From the NCBI GenBank assembly GCA_011033025.1, contig WFMF01000059.1, positions 372,001-436,000 of the forward strand: 64,000 nucleotides of DNA. Direction: 5' to 3'. The translations under genes and the position numbers were made by a program. The notes under the pieces were generated by a model, which was not told the DNA's origin, did not search any database, and saw only the letters and a program-made list of their open reading frames with translations. Within the stretch, counting starts at the first letter, position 1, and the number at the start of each line of letters is the position of its first letter. This DNA comes from Beroe forskalii. Its lineage: Eukaryota > Ctenophora > Nuda > Beroida > Beroidae. This document shows, in pieces, positions 42,758 through 53,800 of this stretch.

Positions 42758-45653
42758 AGAGGGGGGCGGTTGCCTAGTACTGCGACATGGCGCAGCCAGT
42801 CTCAGTCAGACCGTCTCGTGCAAGCCCCTGTCGTAGCAGATGATCGAGAGTCCATGCGGGCTCCCCATCGTCGATCTCTGGTAGGTAGACTGGGTATGGG
42901 AGTTGGCTCCCGTACCCAGTGGGGTCCCTCTGCGGCGGGACTGCTGCTGATGTCCCATGGCAGCCGGAATGCCCCAGATACAGCCTAGTCCATAGGGGGA
43001 CATAGCACCAGCGTGCACCAGAGTCCAGATCTGGACTCTGGCCAGACAACCTTGCCATAGCGGCAACAGTCCCGAGTGGACAACTTCCATATTCCATAAC
43101 CCTTGCCATTGCGGCAAAACGGATTGATACCCATCTGATCCACTTAAAAAACACATAATTCCCAATAGACATCAACTCACCACATCAAATTGCCACATCA
43201 ACTCAAAGGTCACACTCAAGGGATCTGAAGCCCCATAGCGGGATACCAGTCCCACCCTTACCAAGGGTTCTGAAGCCCCAAGCGGGATACCAGTCCCTCC
43301 CTTACCAAGGATCTGAAGCCCCAAGTGGGATACCAATTACCAGTCCTTCCCTTATCAAGGATCTGAAGCCCCAAGCGGGATACCAGTCATTCCTTACCAA
43401 GGATCTGAAGCCCCAAGCGGGATACCAGTCATTCCCTTACCAAGGATCTGAAGCCCCAAGTGGGATACCAATTACCAGTCCTTCCCTTACCAAGGATCTT
43501 AAGCCCCAAGCGGGATACCAGTCCCACCCTTACCAAGGGTTCTGAAGCCCCAAAAGGGATACCAGTCCCTCCCTTACCAAGAATCTGAAGCCCCAAGTGG
43601 GATACTAATTACCATTCCTTCCCTTACCAAGGATCTGAAGCCCCAAGCGGGATACCAGTCCTTCCCCTTATCAAGGATCTGAAGCCCCAAGCAGGATACA
43701 AGTCCATCTCTTATCAAGGGTTCTGAAGCCCACAAGCGGGATACCAGTCCCTTAGTCTGACTCTAGCCTCAGTTAAGATGCTTAAAATCCTGAAACTTTT
43801 TCGGGTATATGCTTACAATCTTGACACTTGTCCCACGTTTTTTTCTTCAAATACACTCTGTTCTGCTTTCTGAAGCAAATACCAGGCATCGTACGGATAT
43901 TGCATCATTAAATACACTTTCTAAAAAAACATATCTTACAATTATTTGAGTACCTAAGACCGCCTTGGAGCCGTCATAAATGCCAAAAAACAAGCATAAA
44001 CGTGTGGAAACCTGACCCTAACAACCTATCAACAATGTCAATTCATCGTCAAGACATACCTATAACAACTTAATGACTGTCCTGGTTAACTCTGGCCTCA
44101 GTTAATATGCATATGCAATCTTGACACTTTTAGCGCATATGCTTACAATCTTGACACATTTTAAAATACACTTGGTTCCACTTTCTGATGCGATTACCAC
44201 ACTTCGTACGGATACTGTATGATTTGATATACCTCCTAGAACATTATATAGCAACATTTGAGTACCTATGACTTACTTGGAACCGTCAGAAACTCCCAAT
44301 TTGTGGCATAAAACTGTTTTTCAATTCAATGTCTCTATACTCTATTGTCTATATCTATATCATCATCATCATGAATTTAACCCAGATCTAAATCTGGCCT
44401 CAGGTTATATGCTTACAACCCTCACTCTGTTTCCGTATATGAGTATATTATTGACATTTTACTCCTTTTTTGTGGCGACACCATAGGGGCAGCCTGAGCC
44501 TAAAATCTCCAAACCTATGTGAGAAGGAACATACATGTCTACAAACCAGAACTGCCTAATTAACAGCAAGAGCAAGAGGGACCCAAACTCCTCCCCCTTT
44601 ATTTTAACACTGTCCCGGAGTTAAGGAGACCTTAGATCACTTCTGTGGGGAGTGCCTTGCTTACTCCCATACTAGCATAAAAGGCAGCTGATTTTTTGGC
44701 ATCCTATGCAAAGCCTTACACACAGAAATAGGACCAAGCAGTCATTCACTAAAGATTTTACCTCCCTATAGTCATATTATAGTGTCAGGACATTATGATC
44801 CCCCATCCTGCCATGATGTAGTCATGATGACCGTCATGATGTCATTATGGCCATCCCATGGGGACATATCATTCTGTTCTCACTAAGTTTCTCAGCAGGC
44901 ACCACAAACTCTGGAGTAGATAGCAACCCACCTATCAAGAGATAATTGACATGACAATCAGCTGACCCCGAATCAACAAGTCCCATCCCAGCTCAACAGA
45001 GTCGTGCCACTGAGCGCAGGCGCACATTTATTTTCTAAACTAAATAACACCACACAAAGCAGGAAGGAGACGCCCCTGCCGTAGATTGTAGAAAACCAAC
45101 TCTTCTGTAATAAAAATGAGTAAAACACACCAAACTATTACAACATATATACATACTACAAACACAAGTTAAAAGCCGGTCCCACCGCTTCTCAACAGAG
45201 TAGTGCCATGGAACATTTTAAAGCACATCACATAAGCAGGAAGGAGAGGCACACGTGGCACGTGCCGGCATATAACTAACTCCTCCGCAACAAACGACGG
45301 CAATTGCGAACATACAAACCCAACACACCATACAAATACTCTACAATAACAATAAATCTTAAACCAGCACAACTCGCCATCAGAGCCATAGAAGTCGATG
45401 GTTGTAGGTTAAGGCCCAGGAGGCCACTTACCACAGGGACCAAGGTAGTCAATCTCCGGAGGGGCGCCCCCCGACTCAATTGGCATCTGTAAAGATGCCA
45501 TCATCTATGGCATCCCAGGTAAGGGTACTAGTCAAACTAGTAGTGCATGCCAGGTGGGTTCCAGCAGAGCTCTCTGCTATGGAGAGCTGCCAACTCCCCA
45601 CCGGCGTGGCGGGGGAGGCGGACAGTGAACATTGCAACAAAAAAAAAAAAAAA
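42758..45653 (+). mobile_element. 2.9-kb non-autonomous poly(A) retroposon with internal VNTR
   Basis: Starts AGAGGGGGGCGGTTGCC and ends in about 16 A (45638-45653), with the 13-bp target duplication AGACAAGGCCAGC at 42745-42757 and 45654-45666. An uninterrupted paralogous array at about 40799-40900 matches both flanks and serves as the empty site. No RT or endonuclease frame is visible. Layout: GC-rich 5' part (to about 43200), tandem VNTR (43215-43745), two diverged ~320-bp repeats with CTTACAATCTTGACAC (about 43745-44480), another duplicated segment with GCAGGAAGGAGA (about 45000-45290), GC-rich 3' end and poly(A). The composite plan resembles hominid SVA in concept only. Confidence 0.8.
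43215..43745 (+). repeat. 43-53 bp VNTR inside the retroposon
   Basis: About eleven imperfect units of GGATCTGAAGCCCCAAGCGG plus GATACCAGTCCTTCCCTTACC; some carry an extra AATTACCAGT that lengthens the unit by about 10 bp. Confidence 0.9.
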
Positions 45654-46993
45654 AGACAAGGCCAGCCAGGACATAGTTTCCAGCTCGGACCGGATTACAG
45701 ACGAGGCCAGCTAGGACAAAGTTTCCAGCTCGGACCGAAGTAAAGACGAGGCCAGCTAGGACAAAGACTCCAGCTCGGATCGAATTACAGACGAGGCCAG
45801 CTAGGACATAGTTTCCAGCTCGGACCGGATTACAGACAAGGCCAGCAAGGACATAGTTTCCAGCTCGGACCGGATTAAAGACATAGCCAGCTAGGACATA
45901 GTTTCCAGCTCGGACAGGATCACAGACGAGGCCCCAGCTAGGACATAGTTTCCAGCTCGGACCGAATTACAGACGAGGCCAGCCATGACATAGTTTCCAG
46001 CTCGGACCAGATTAAAGACGAGGCCAGCTAGGACATAGTTTCAGCTCGGACCAGATTACAGAGGAGGCCAGCTAGGACATAGATTCCAGCTAGGACCAGA
46101 TTACAGAGGAGGCCAGCTAGGACATAGTTTCCAGCTAGGACCGAATTACAGAAGAGGCCAGCTAGGACATAGTTTCCAGCTCGGACCAGATTACAGAGGA
46201 GGCCAGCTAGGACATAGTTTCCAGCTAGGACCGAATTACAGAGGAGGCCAGCTAGGACATAGCTTCCAGCTCGGACCAGATTACAGAGGAGGCCAGCTAG
46301 GACATAGTTTCCAGCTCGGACCGGATTAAAGACATAGCCAGCTAGGACATAGTTTCCAGCTCGGACCAGATCAAAGACGAGGCCAGCTAGGACATAGTTT
46401 CCAGCTCGGACCGGATTAAAGACATAGCCAGCTAGGACATAGTTTCCAGCTCGGACCGGAGTACAGACGAGAATTCAGCTCGGCAAGATTCCAGCTCGGC
46501 AAGATTCCAGCTCGGCAAGATTCCAGCTCGGCAAGATTCCAGCTCGGAAAGATGACAACTCGGCAAGACTCCAGATCAAAATCTGCACGTGCAAGAAATT
46601 CGTTACCAAGGCAGCACGTGCAACACTGCAACGTCGTATAAATAGAAGAGCAGGATAGTACACATCAGTGTACGCTAATTCTTCCACCACCAGCCGTGAT
46701 GAGAGTCCACAGAAGACTTGAAATCGATTGCGTAATAATTAGTTGTACACTCAATTTCTCGTTTTAGTTTGACTACTTCATTGAATCAACCAAAGCGTTA
46801 AGTTTGTAGTTAGTATGCCTTACTGACTTGCGACAGTTAATTTTGTCAAAGGACTTCAGAATGTTTTCGAACGTGATGATTCACCAATATATTTAATGCC
46901 TCTGCTATGCCGGGATTCGGTCTCCAGACGTTTCCTCCTTTAGTTTCAACTAAAGAACGACTTCATGTTTTCGGACAGGATAGTCACCCACAC
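45654..46993 (-). repeat. Higher-order repeat unit 5, remainder, and start of a sixth
   Basis: The array continues after the retroposon to about 46530, followed by the inverted head with its TATA module (CTGCACGTGC, TATAAATAG near 46636-46644) and the start of another tail (46880-46993). The tail is cut at CACACTA, where TA repeats and the hammerhead array begin. Confidence 0.88.
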
Positions 46994-47040
46994 TATATAT
47001 ATATATATATATAGTTGGTTCTAAGATGTTAATCCTGACG

Positions 47041-47115
47041 GTTGTGTGTTTGGCTACCGTGACGCGTTTCGTCCCTGCCAAGGGTACTCATCAGACGGCT
47101 TCTGTGCTCCACAAG
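47041..47115 (-). ncRNA. Hammerhead ribozyme, unit 1
   Basis: Minus-strand order: UUGUG and GCCGU (stem I, 5' side), CUGAUGA, stem II (GU, bulged A, CCC / GGG, AC with a short loop), GAAA, minimal stem III ACGCGU, then GUC and the stem I 3' side ACGGU and CACAA. Predicted cleavage falls between 47061 and 47060. All core nucleotides are canonical. A stem III of two pairs is expected to work best as a dimer. Confidence 0.88.
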
Positions 47116-47443
47116 GATCTTCTGGGAAAATCTTCTTGTAGTCCTGACTGGAATGTCTAAAGAACGCACTGAATTGGTTTGAGGTATCCTGATCTTGTGA
47201 CAAATCAAAATACTACAGTCTCATCCGGTCACATCAGAACCAAGCATCATGTGTTAAGAAACACAGATACCAGGTCACTGATAGACTTAAGGTTCCTAGT
47301 TATGAGACCAACTACCAGAGGGATGTTGGTTACAGTAGAAGGTCCAAGAATGAGGTCTTTGTCTTTGAGAGGAACTCATCGGAGAGTCTGAACAGGATTG
47401 AACATAACTATATATAGTTGGTTCTAAGATGTTAATCCTGACG

Positions 47444-47519
47444 GTTGTGTGTTTGGCTACCGTGACGCGTTTTCGTCCCTGCCAAGGGTACTCATCAGAC
47501 GGCTTCTGTGCTCCACAAG
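47444..47519 (-). ncRNA. Hammerhead ribozyme, unit 2 (core insertion)
   Basis: Same as unit 1, but with one extra A next to the GAAA box (GCGTTTTCG on the plus strand), which would disturb the catalytic core. This is either a true mutation or a homopolymer sequencing error. Confidence 0.7.
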
Positions 47520-47847
47520 GATCTTCTGGGAAAATCTTCTTGTAGTCCTGACTGGAATGTCTAAAGAACGCACTGAATTGGTTTGAGGTATCCTGATCTT
47601 GTGACAAATCAAAATACTACAGTCTCATCCGGTCACATCAGAACCAAGCATCATGTGTTAAGAAACACAGATACCAGGTCACTGATAGACTTAAGGTTCC
47701 TAGTTATGAGACCAACTACCAGAGGGATGTTGGTTACAGTAGAAGGTCCAAGAATGAGGTCTTTGTCTTTGAGAGGAACTCATCGGAGAGTCTGAACAGG
47801 ATTGAACATAACTATATATAGTTGGTTCTAAGATGTTAATCCTGACG

Positions 47848-47923
47848 GTTGTGTGTTTGGCTACCGTGGACGCGTTTCGTCCCTGCCAAGGGTACTCATC
47901 AGACGGCTTCTGTGCTCCACAAG
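47848..47923 (-). ncRNA. Hammerhead ribozyme, unit 3 (insertion at the cleavage site)
   Basis: Same motif with one extra C at the GUC cleavage site (CCGTGGACG on the plus strand). The core is otherwise canonical. Confidence 0.7.
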
Positions 47924-48251
47924 GATCTTCTGGGAAAATCTTCTTGTAGTCCTGACTGGAATGTCTAAAGAACGCACTGAATTGGTTTGAGGTATCCTGA
48001 TCTTGTGACAAATCAAAATACTACAGTCTCATCCGGTCACATCAGAACCAAGCATCATGTGTTAAGAAACACAGATACCAGGTCACTGATAGACTTAAGG
48101 TTCCTAGTTATGAGACCAACTACCAGAGGGATGTTGGTTACAGTAGAAGGTCCAAGAATGAGGTCTTTGTCTTTGAGAGGAACTCATCGGAGAGTCTGAA
48201 CAGGATTGAACATAACTATATATAGTTGGTTCTAAGATGTTAATCCTGACG

Positions 48252-48326
48252 GTTGTGTGTTTGGCTACCGTGACGCGTTTCGTCCCTGCCAAGGGTACTC
48301 ATCAGACGGCTTCTGTGCTCCACAAG
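48252..48326 (-). ncRNA. Hammerhead ribozyme, unit 4
   Basis: Canonical core and stems identical to unit 1. Confidence 0.88.
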
Positions 48327-48654
48327 GATCTTCTGGGAAAATCTTCTTGTAGTCCTGACTGGAATGTCTAAAGAACGCACTGAATTGGTTTGAGGTATCC
48401 TGATCTTGTGACAAATCAAAATACTACAGTCTCATCCGGTCACATCAGAACCAAGCATCATGTGTTAAGAAACACAGATACCAGGTCACTGATAGACTTA
48501 AGGTTCCTAGTTATGAGACCAACTACCAGAGGGATGTTGGTTACAGTAGAAGGTCCAAGAATGAGGTCTTTGTCTTTGAGAGGAACTCATCGGAGAGTCT
48601 GAACAGGATTGAACATAACTATATATAGTTGGTTCTAAGATGTTAATCCTGACG

Positions 48655-48730
48655 GTTGTGTGTTTGGCTACCGTGACGCGTTTCGTCCCTGCCAAGGGTA
48701 CTCATCAGACGGCTTCTGTGCTCCACAAAG
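48655..48730 (-). ncRNA. Hammerhead ribozyme, unit 5
   Basis: Canonical core. The unit differs from its neighbours only outside the core (one-base changes near 48730 and a two-base loss near 48780). Confidence 0.88.
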
Positions 48731-49057
48731 GATCTTCTGGGAAAATCTTCTTTGTAGTCCTGACTGGAATGTCTAAAGAACACTGAATTGGTTTGAGGTA
48801 TCCTGATCTTGTGACAAATCAAAATACTACAGTCTCATCCGGTCACATCAGAACCAAGCATCATGTGTTAAGAAACACAGATACCAGGTCACTGATAGAC
48901 TTAAGGTTCCTAGTTATGAGACCAACTACCAGAGGGATGTTGGTTACAGTAGAAGGTCCAAGAATGAGGTCTTTGTCTTTGAGAGGAACTCATCGGAGAG
49001 TCTGAACAGGATTGAACATAACTATATATAGTTGGTTCTAAGATGTTAATCCTGACG

Positions 49058-49132
49058 GTTGTGTGTTTGGCTACCGTGACGCGTTTCGTCCCTGCCAAGG
49101 GTACTCATCAGACGGCTTCTGTGCTCCACAAG
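49058..49132 (-). ncRNA. Hammerhead ribozyme, unit 6
   Basis: Canonical core and stems identical to unit 1. Confidence 0.88.
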
Positions 49133-49459
49133 GATCTTCTGGGAAAATCTTCTTGTAGTCCTGACTGGAATGTCTAAAGAACGCACTGAATTGGTTTGAG
49201 GTATCCTGATCTTGTGACAAATCAAAATACTACAGTCTCATCCGGTCACATCAGAACCAAGCATCATGTGTTAAGAAACACAGATACCAGGTCACTGATA
49301 GACTTAAGGTTCCTAGTTATGAGACCAACTACCAGAGGATGTTGGTTACAGTAGAAGGTCCAAGAATGAGGTCTTTGTCTTTGAGAGGAACTCATCGGAG
49401 AGTCTGAACAGGATTGAACATAACTATATATAGTTGGTTCTAAGATGTTAATCCTGACG

Positions 49460-49534
49460 GTTGTGTGTTTGGCTACCGTGACGCGTTTCGTCCCTGCCAA
49501 GGGTACTCATCAGACGGCTTCTGTGCTCCACAAG
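49460..49534 (-). ncRNA. Hammerhead ribozyme, unit 7
   Basis: Canonical core and stems identical to unit 1. Confidence 0.88.
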
Positions 49535-49862
49535 GATCTTCTGGGAAAATCTTCTTGTAGTCCTGACTGGAATGTCTAAAGAACGCACTGAATTGGTTTG
49601 AGGTATCCTGATCTTGTGACAAATCAAAATACTACAGTCTCATCCGGTCACATCAGAACCAAGCATCATGTGTTAAGAAACACAGATACCAGGTCACTGA
49701 TAGACTTAAGGTTCCTAGTTATGAGACCAACTACCAGAGGGATGTTGGTTACAGTAGAAGGTCCAAGAATGAGGTCTTTGTCTTTGAGAGGAACTCATCG
49801 GAGAGTCTGAACAGGATTGAACATAACTATATATAGTTGGTTCTAAGATGTTAATCCTGACG

Positions 49863-49938
49863 GTTGTGTGTTTGGCTACCGTGACGCCGTTTCGTCCCTG
49901 CCAAGGGTACTCATCAGACGGCTTCTGTGCTCCACAAG
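49863..49938 (-). ncRNA. Hammerhead ribozyme, unit 8 (stem III insertion)
   Basis: One extra base in stem III (GACGCCGTTTC on the plus strand) breaks the ACGCGU palindrome; CUGAUGA, GAAA and GUC remain. Confidence 0.7.
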
Positions 49939-50266
49939 GATCTTCTGGGAAAATCTTCTTGTAGTCCTGACTGGAATGTCTAAAGAACGCACTGAATTGG
50001 TTTGAGGTATCCTGATCTTATGACAAATCAAAATACTACAGTCTCATCCGGTCACATCAGAACCAAGCATCATGTGTTAAGAAACACAGATACCAGGTCA
50101 CTGATAGACTTAAGGTTCCTAGTTATGAGACCAACTACCAGAGGGATGTTGGTTACAGTAGAAGGTCCAAGAATGAGGTCTTTGTCTTTGAGAGGAACTC
50201 ATCGGAGAGTCTGAACAGGATTGAACATAACTATATATAGTTGGTTCTAAGATGTTAATCCTGACG

Positions 50267-50341
50267 GTTGTGTGTTTGGCTACCGTGACGCGTTTCGTCC
50301 CTGCCAAGGGTACTCATCAGACGGCTTCTGTGCTCCACAAG
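50267..50341 (-). ncRNA. Hammerhead ribozyme, unit 9
   Basis: Canonical core and stems identical to unit 1. Confidence 0.88.
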
Positions 50342-50666
50342 GATCTTCTGGGAAAATCTTCTTGTAGTCCTGACTGGAATGTCTAAAGAACGCACTGAAT
50401 TGGTTTGAGGTATCCTGATCTTGTGACAAATCAAAATACTACAGTCTCATCCGGTCACATCAGAACCAAGCATCATGTGTTAAGAAACACAGATACCAGG
50501 TCACTGATAGACTTAAGGTTCCTAGTTATGAGACCAACTACCAGAGGATGTTGGTTACAGTAGAAGGTCCAAGAATGAGGTCTTTGTCTTTGAGAGGAAC
50601 TCATCGGAGAGTCTGAACAGGATTGAACATAACTATATAGTTGGTTCTAAGATGTTAATCCTGACG

Positions 50667-50741
50667 GTTGTGTGTTTGGCTACCGTGACGCGTTTCGTCC
50701 CTGCCAAGGGTACTCATCAGACGGCTTCTGTGCTCCACAAG
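50667..50741 (-). ncRNA. Hammerhead ribozyme, partial unit 10
   Basis: The ribozyme is complete although the unit stops at 50779, where TA repeats lead into the PLE 3' end. For minus-strand transcription from the PLE side this would be the first ribozyme reached. Confidence 0.85.
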
Positions 50742-50776
50742 GATCTTCTGGGAAAATCTTCTTGTAGTCCTGACTG

Positions 50777-50778
<2 letters not shown>

Positions 50779-50808
<30 letters not shown>
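50779..50808. repeat. (TA)n tract joining retrozyme array and PLE
   Basis: About 30 bp of TA between the truncated tenth unit and TTTCAAAATTCAACAGG of the PLE 3' terminus. Confidence 0.9.
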
Positions 50809-50810
<2 letters not shown>

Positions 50811-53800
50811 CAAAATTCAACAGGACTCAAATGATACAACATTTAACTGATCTGGAACTTCGATAAATTACATCTTCTAAGGATCATACTAAAAAGACAT
50901 AAACGAATTAGTAAACACAATACAATATCAAATTTGAAAAGTCAAGTGATGACGTACGGTCAGAGCACAGTTAAAAGGTTGAATTGTTACAATTTCAATG
51001 GATCATAAATATCTAAAAGAAAGTTTACATTATCAATGGTTAACATACATCTGAAAGAATACAATATCAATAATAATACATCATAAAAACATCAAACTTA
51101 AATACATCTGAAACTTAAATACATCTGAAACTTAAATACATCTGAAAAATATAAACAAAATTCGGGTAAAATGATGGAGAAGATTGAACAATGCAAAATA
51201 ATTCAATATACCGACTGGTAGACTCCTAGTAATAAATAAAATATAGAATTGACTGATAGAAGGGATTTGGGAATGCTCTGGTGCCTATTTAAAGTCATGG
51301 GATTAATTGCCTTGTGTGCGCTTATTGGCTATTATGCGCTCATTACGGATGTTCAGCCCTCCATCTGATTCAAAAGTTTTAAGTTGGTGTTGCCAATAAG
51401 CCTCTTTCTTACTTAACTTATTTGTGATGCTTTCAGGGGTATCCCATGGCTCTGGCTTAACCTTATCTACAAGGGTGACCTTTAATTCTTGTGCTAGAGT
51501 GGCGTTAAACTGAGCCTGACTGTCTATACTAAACTTATGTGCCTTGTTTTGGTTATAATGAACTGCCACTCTACAACTGTTAACTTTTTTCTTAATGTGA
51601 CTCTTATGATTGGAAAAGCGAAGTTTCATAGTGCTATCAGTGCTACCTACATTTTGTTTATTACATACTAAATCGGTTATTACATATATTACATGTTCAT
51701 CTTCACACGAAATAGACTGATAAATATTATGGATTTGTTTGGTAGTTAAAGACTGAATTTTAACTGTATTGTCAGATAAAAAGAATTTACATAAATTACA
51801 TTTTCTACAATTGATGTTACCTAGGACTACACTATTGTCTGTGGTATCGCGTGAATAACGAGAATGAACAAGAGAATCCCCGATAGTCCTAGCCTTTCTG
51901 AAGGTCACAAAGATCTTGTCTTTGGAGACTACATCCTTCAGAGAATCATCCAAGTCTAACAGGTGCTTATGTTTATTAACAGCTCTTGAAGCACCTGAAA
52001 AACTTGGATGAAAGTCTAAGACTAAAGGAATTCTCCTGCTAGTCTCATTACTCTCAATGGTAAAACTAATTTCTGGATCACCAATAAGATCAAGTCTGTC
52101 TAAATTATCACATTTATTAAATTCTGCAGAAATAAAATCCATATTATAACCTCTGTCAACAAAATGATTAGCATGAGAAGCTTTATGAGTGGTGTATTCA
52201 TTCTCCTCTGAACAAATACGTTTGATACGTTTAGCCACTCCCTGTGGTATGTTATTGCACACATGCTTAGGATGACAAGAGTTGGGGTTGAGATAAGCAT
52301 GCGTGTCTGAGGGCTTTGTGTAAAGAGTGGTATGAATAAAAGAGTCCTTTATATACACTCTTGTGTCTAGGTATTCAATGCCTTCCAATTGATTAGTAGC
52401 ATAGTTCATTGTAAAGTTAATTTTCGGATGAAGAGTGTTGATCCAGGCATTGAACTCATGGAGTTTTTCTAAACCCATGATCCACGGACAAAAGATATCA
52501 TCTTTGAACCTGCACCACAAGGCTATAGTGAAATCATTGCTATTGTTAATGATCCTATCAATAGGGTGCATGGCTATGTCCGCATATGAGCATGCATTAT
52601 GCGGTCCCATAGCCGTTCCATTTTTCTGAATGTAAGCAACATTGTTGAAGAAGGAAATGTTGTTCTCCAAAGTAATCCTAGTAGCTTCTAGGATACTAGT
52701 GGTGCTGGGGAACTTAACATCTCTCTGATCAAGCAACTCTTGACATGCATCAAGCCCCATGACGTTATCGATACTGGGGAACATTGCTACAACATCCCAA
52801 CTTACCAAAATAATATTGTCTATCTGATCATTTTGGGTAAGGTTAAATTTATGAATTTCATAAAGGAACTGTGAAGAGTCTTTCAAAACATACGGTAACT
52901 CCACTGCTAATTGTTTGAGATAAAAATCAGACCAAGCAGCTAGATTTTCTGTAGGAGATCCACACCCAGAAGTAATTAAACGCCCAGGGTAATTCGCCTG
53001 GGGTTTGTGCACTTTGTAATTACAGTAGTCATACCCTGGCCGGGATTCTTCTTTGACAATCCAGGATGCAATACGTTTACTGATATCACCTGCCTCCAAT
53101 GAAGTTTCTACCCACTTTTCAATGATTCCATTGATTTCCTTGATCTTTTTCGGAATGGGAGAAGTGTTATTAGCTTCATTGATAGGGATGAATGTGTCTG
53201 CATCACCTAGATGTTCCATCACCTTCTGTTCATAGTTGTCTTGGGTATCCAACACCCAGCCAGTGCCCTTATCAAAATACCTAAATACTGTGTCATCCCA
53301 ACTTTGTAACTGCTTGAGAGCTTGACGATGGTTGGGTGACATATTGTCAAAAGATTTGTTGCAGAGTCCTATAGTTTTCAACTCTTTGACTGTCAGTTGG
53401 AGGTAAAGCTCTAGAGCCTGACTTGTACTCTTAGGAGCTTCCTTCCCAGATGGAGGTATGAGAGCAATTTCAGTGTCTCTGTGAACATTAGGAGTACTGG
53501 AAGGAGTGACTTTACTGAAAAAATGTGCCCATCTGATTTTGCTTACCCACTTGTCGATATCATTATCCCTCTTATCAATTTGTGGATGTGAAGGAGTAGG
53601 GGCAAAATCAGGGCCTAGGGTTAGCACTTCTTTTTGTTCATCAGTAAGAGTCTTTCCTGACAAGTTCAGTATCATCCTGTCATTGACTTTAACTGCCTCA
53701 TTGCCTTTTATGATTTTATTTAGTGTCTGCTTCCTGTTAGATCTAGGCTTGTTCTTCTTTTTCTTAAATTTCCGATTATTTTTCCTATTATTAACTGAAG

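Larger units (their letters stand above)
47014..50779 (-). mobile_element. Tandem array of ~403-bp hammerhead retrozyme-like units
   Basis: Nine full units start at 47014, 47417, 47821, 48225, 48628, 49031, 49433, 49836 and 50240 (400-404 bp each), and a partial unit covers 50640-50779. Units are nearly identical. Each junction carries the palindrome AACTATATATAGTT (slightly shortened before the last unit). On the minus strand each unit contains a type I hammerhead ribozyme motif, so a transcript would be expected to self-cut into ~403-nt monomers. Animal retrozymes (non-autonomous retroelements of a few hundred nt, tandem, with type I hammerheads, thought to use PLE machinery) have just this design. 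The 70-residue open frame repeated in each unit is not convincing as a gene. Both array ends meet TA repeats, and a PLE of the same orientation follows. Confidence 0.88.

Noticed and set aside
36000-46530. Open frames through the 45-bp repeats as a repetitive protein gene (e.g. SELETMSWLALSVIR units)
   Set aside because: The period is a multiple of three so several frames stay open on both strands; indels between units shift frames, and no conserved start or terminus exists.
47179-50214. 70-residue frame repeated in each 403-bp unit
   Set aside because: Identity only reflects unit identity; both strands carry similar-sized frames and the hammerhead explains the conserved part better.
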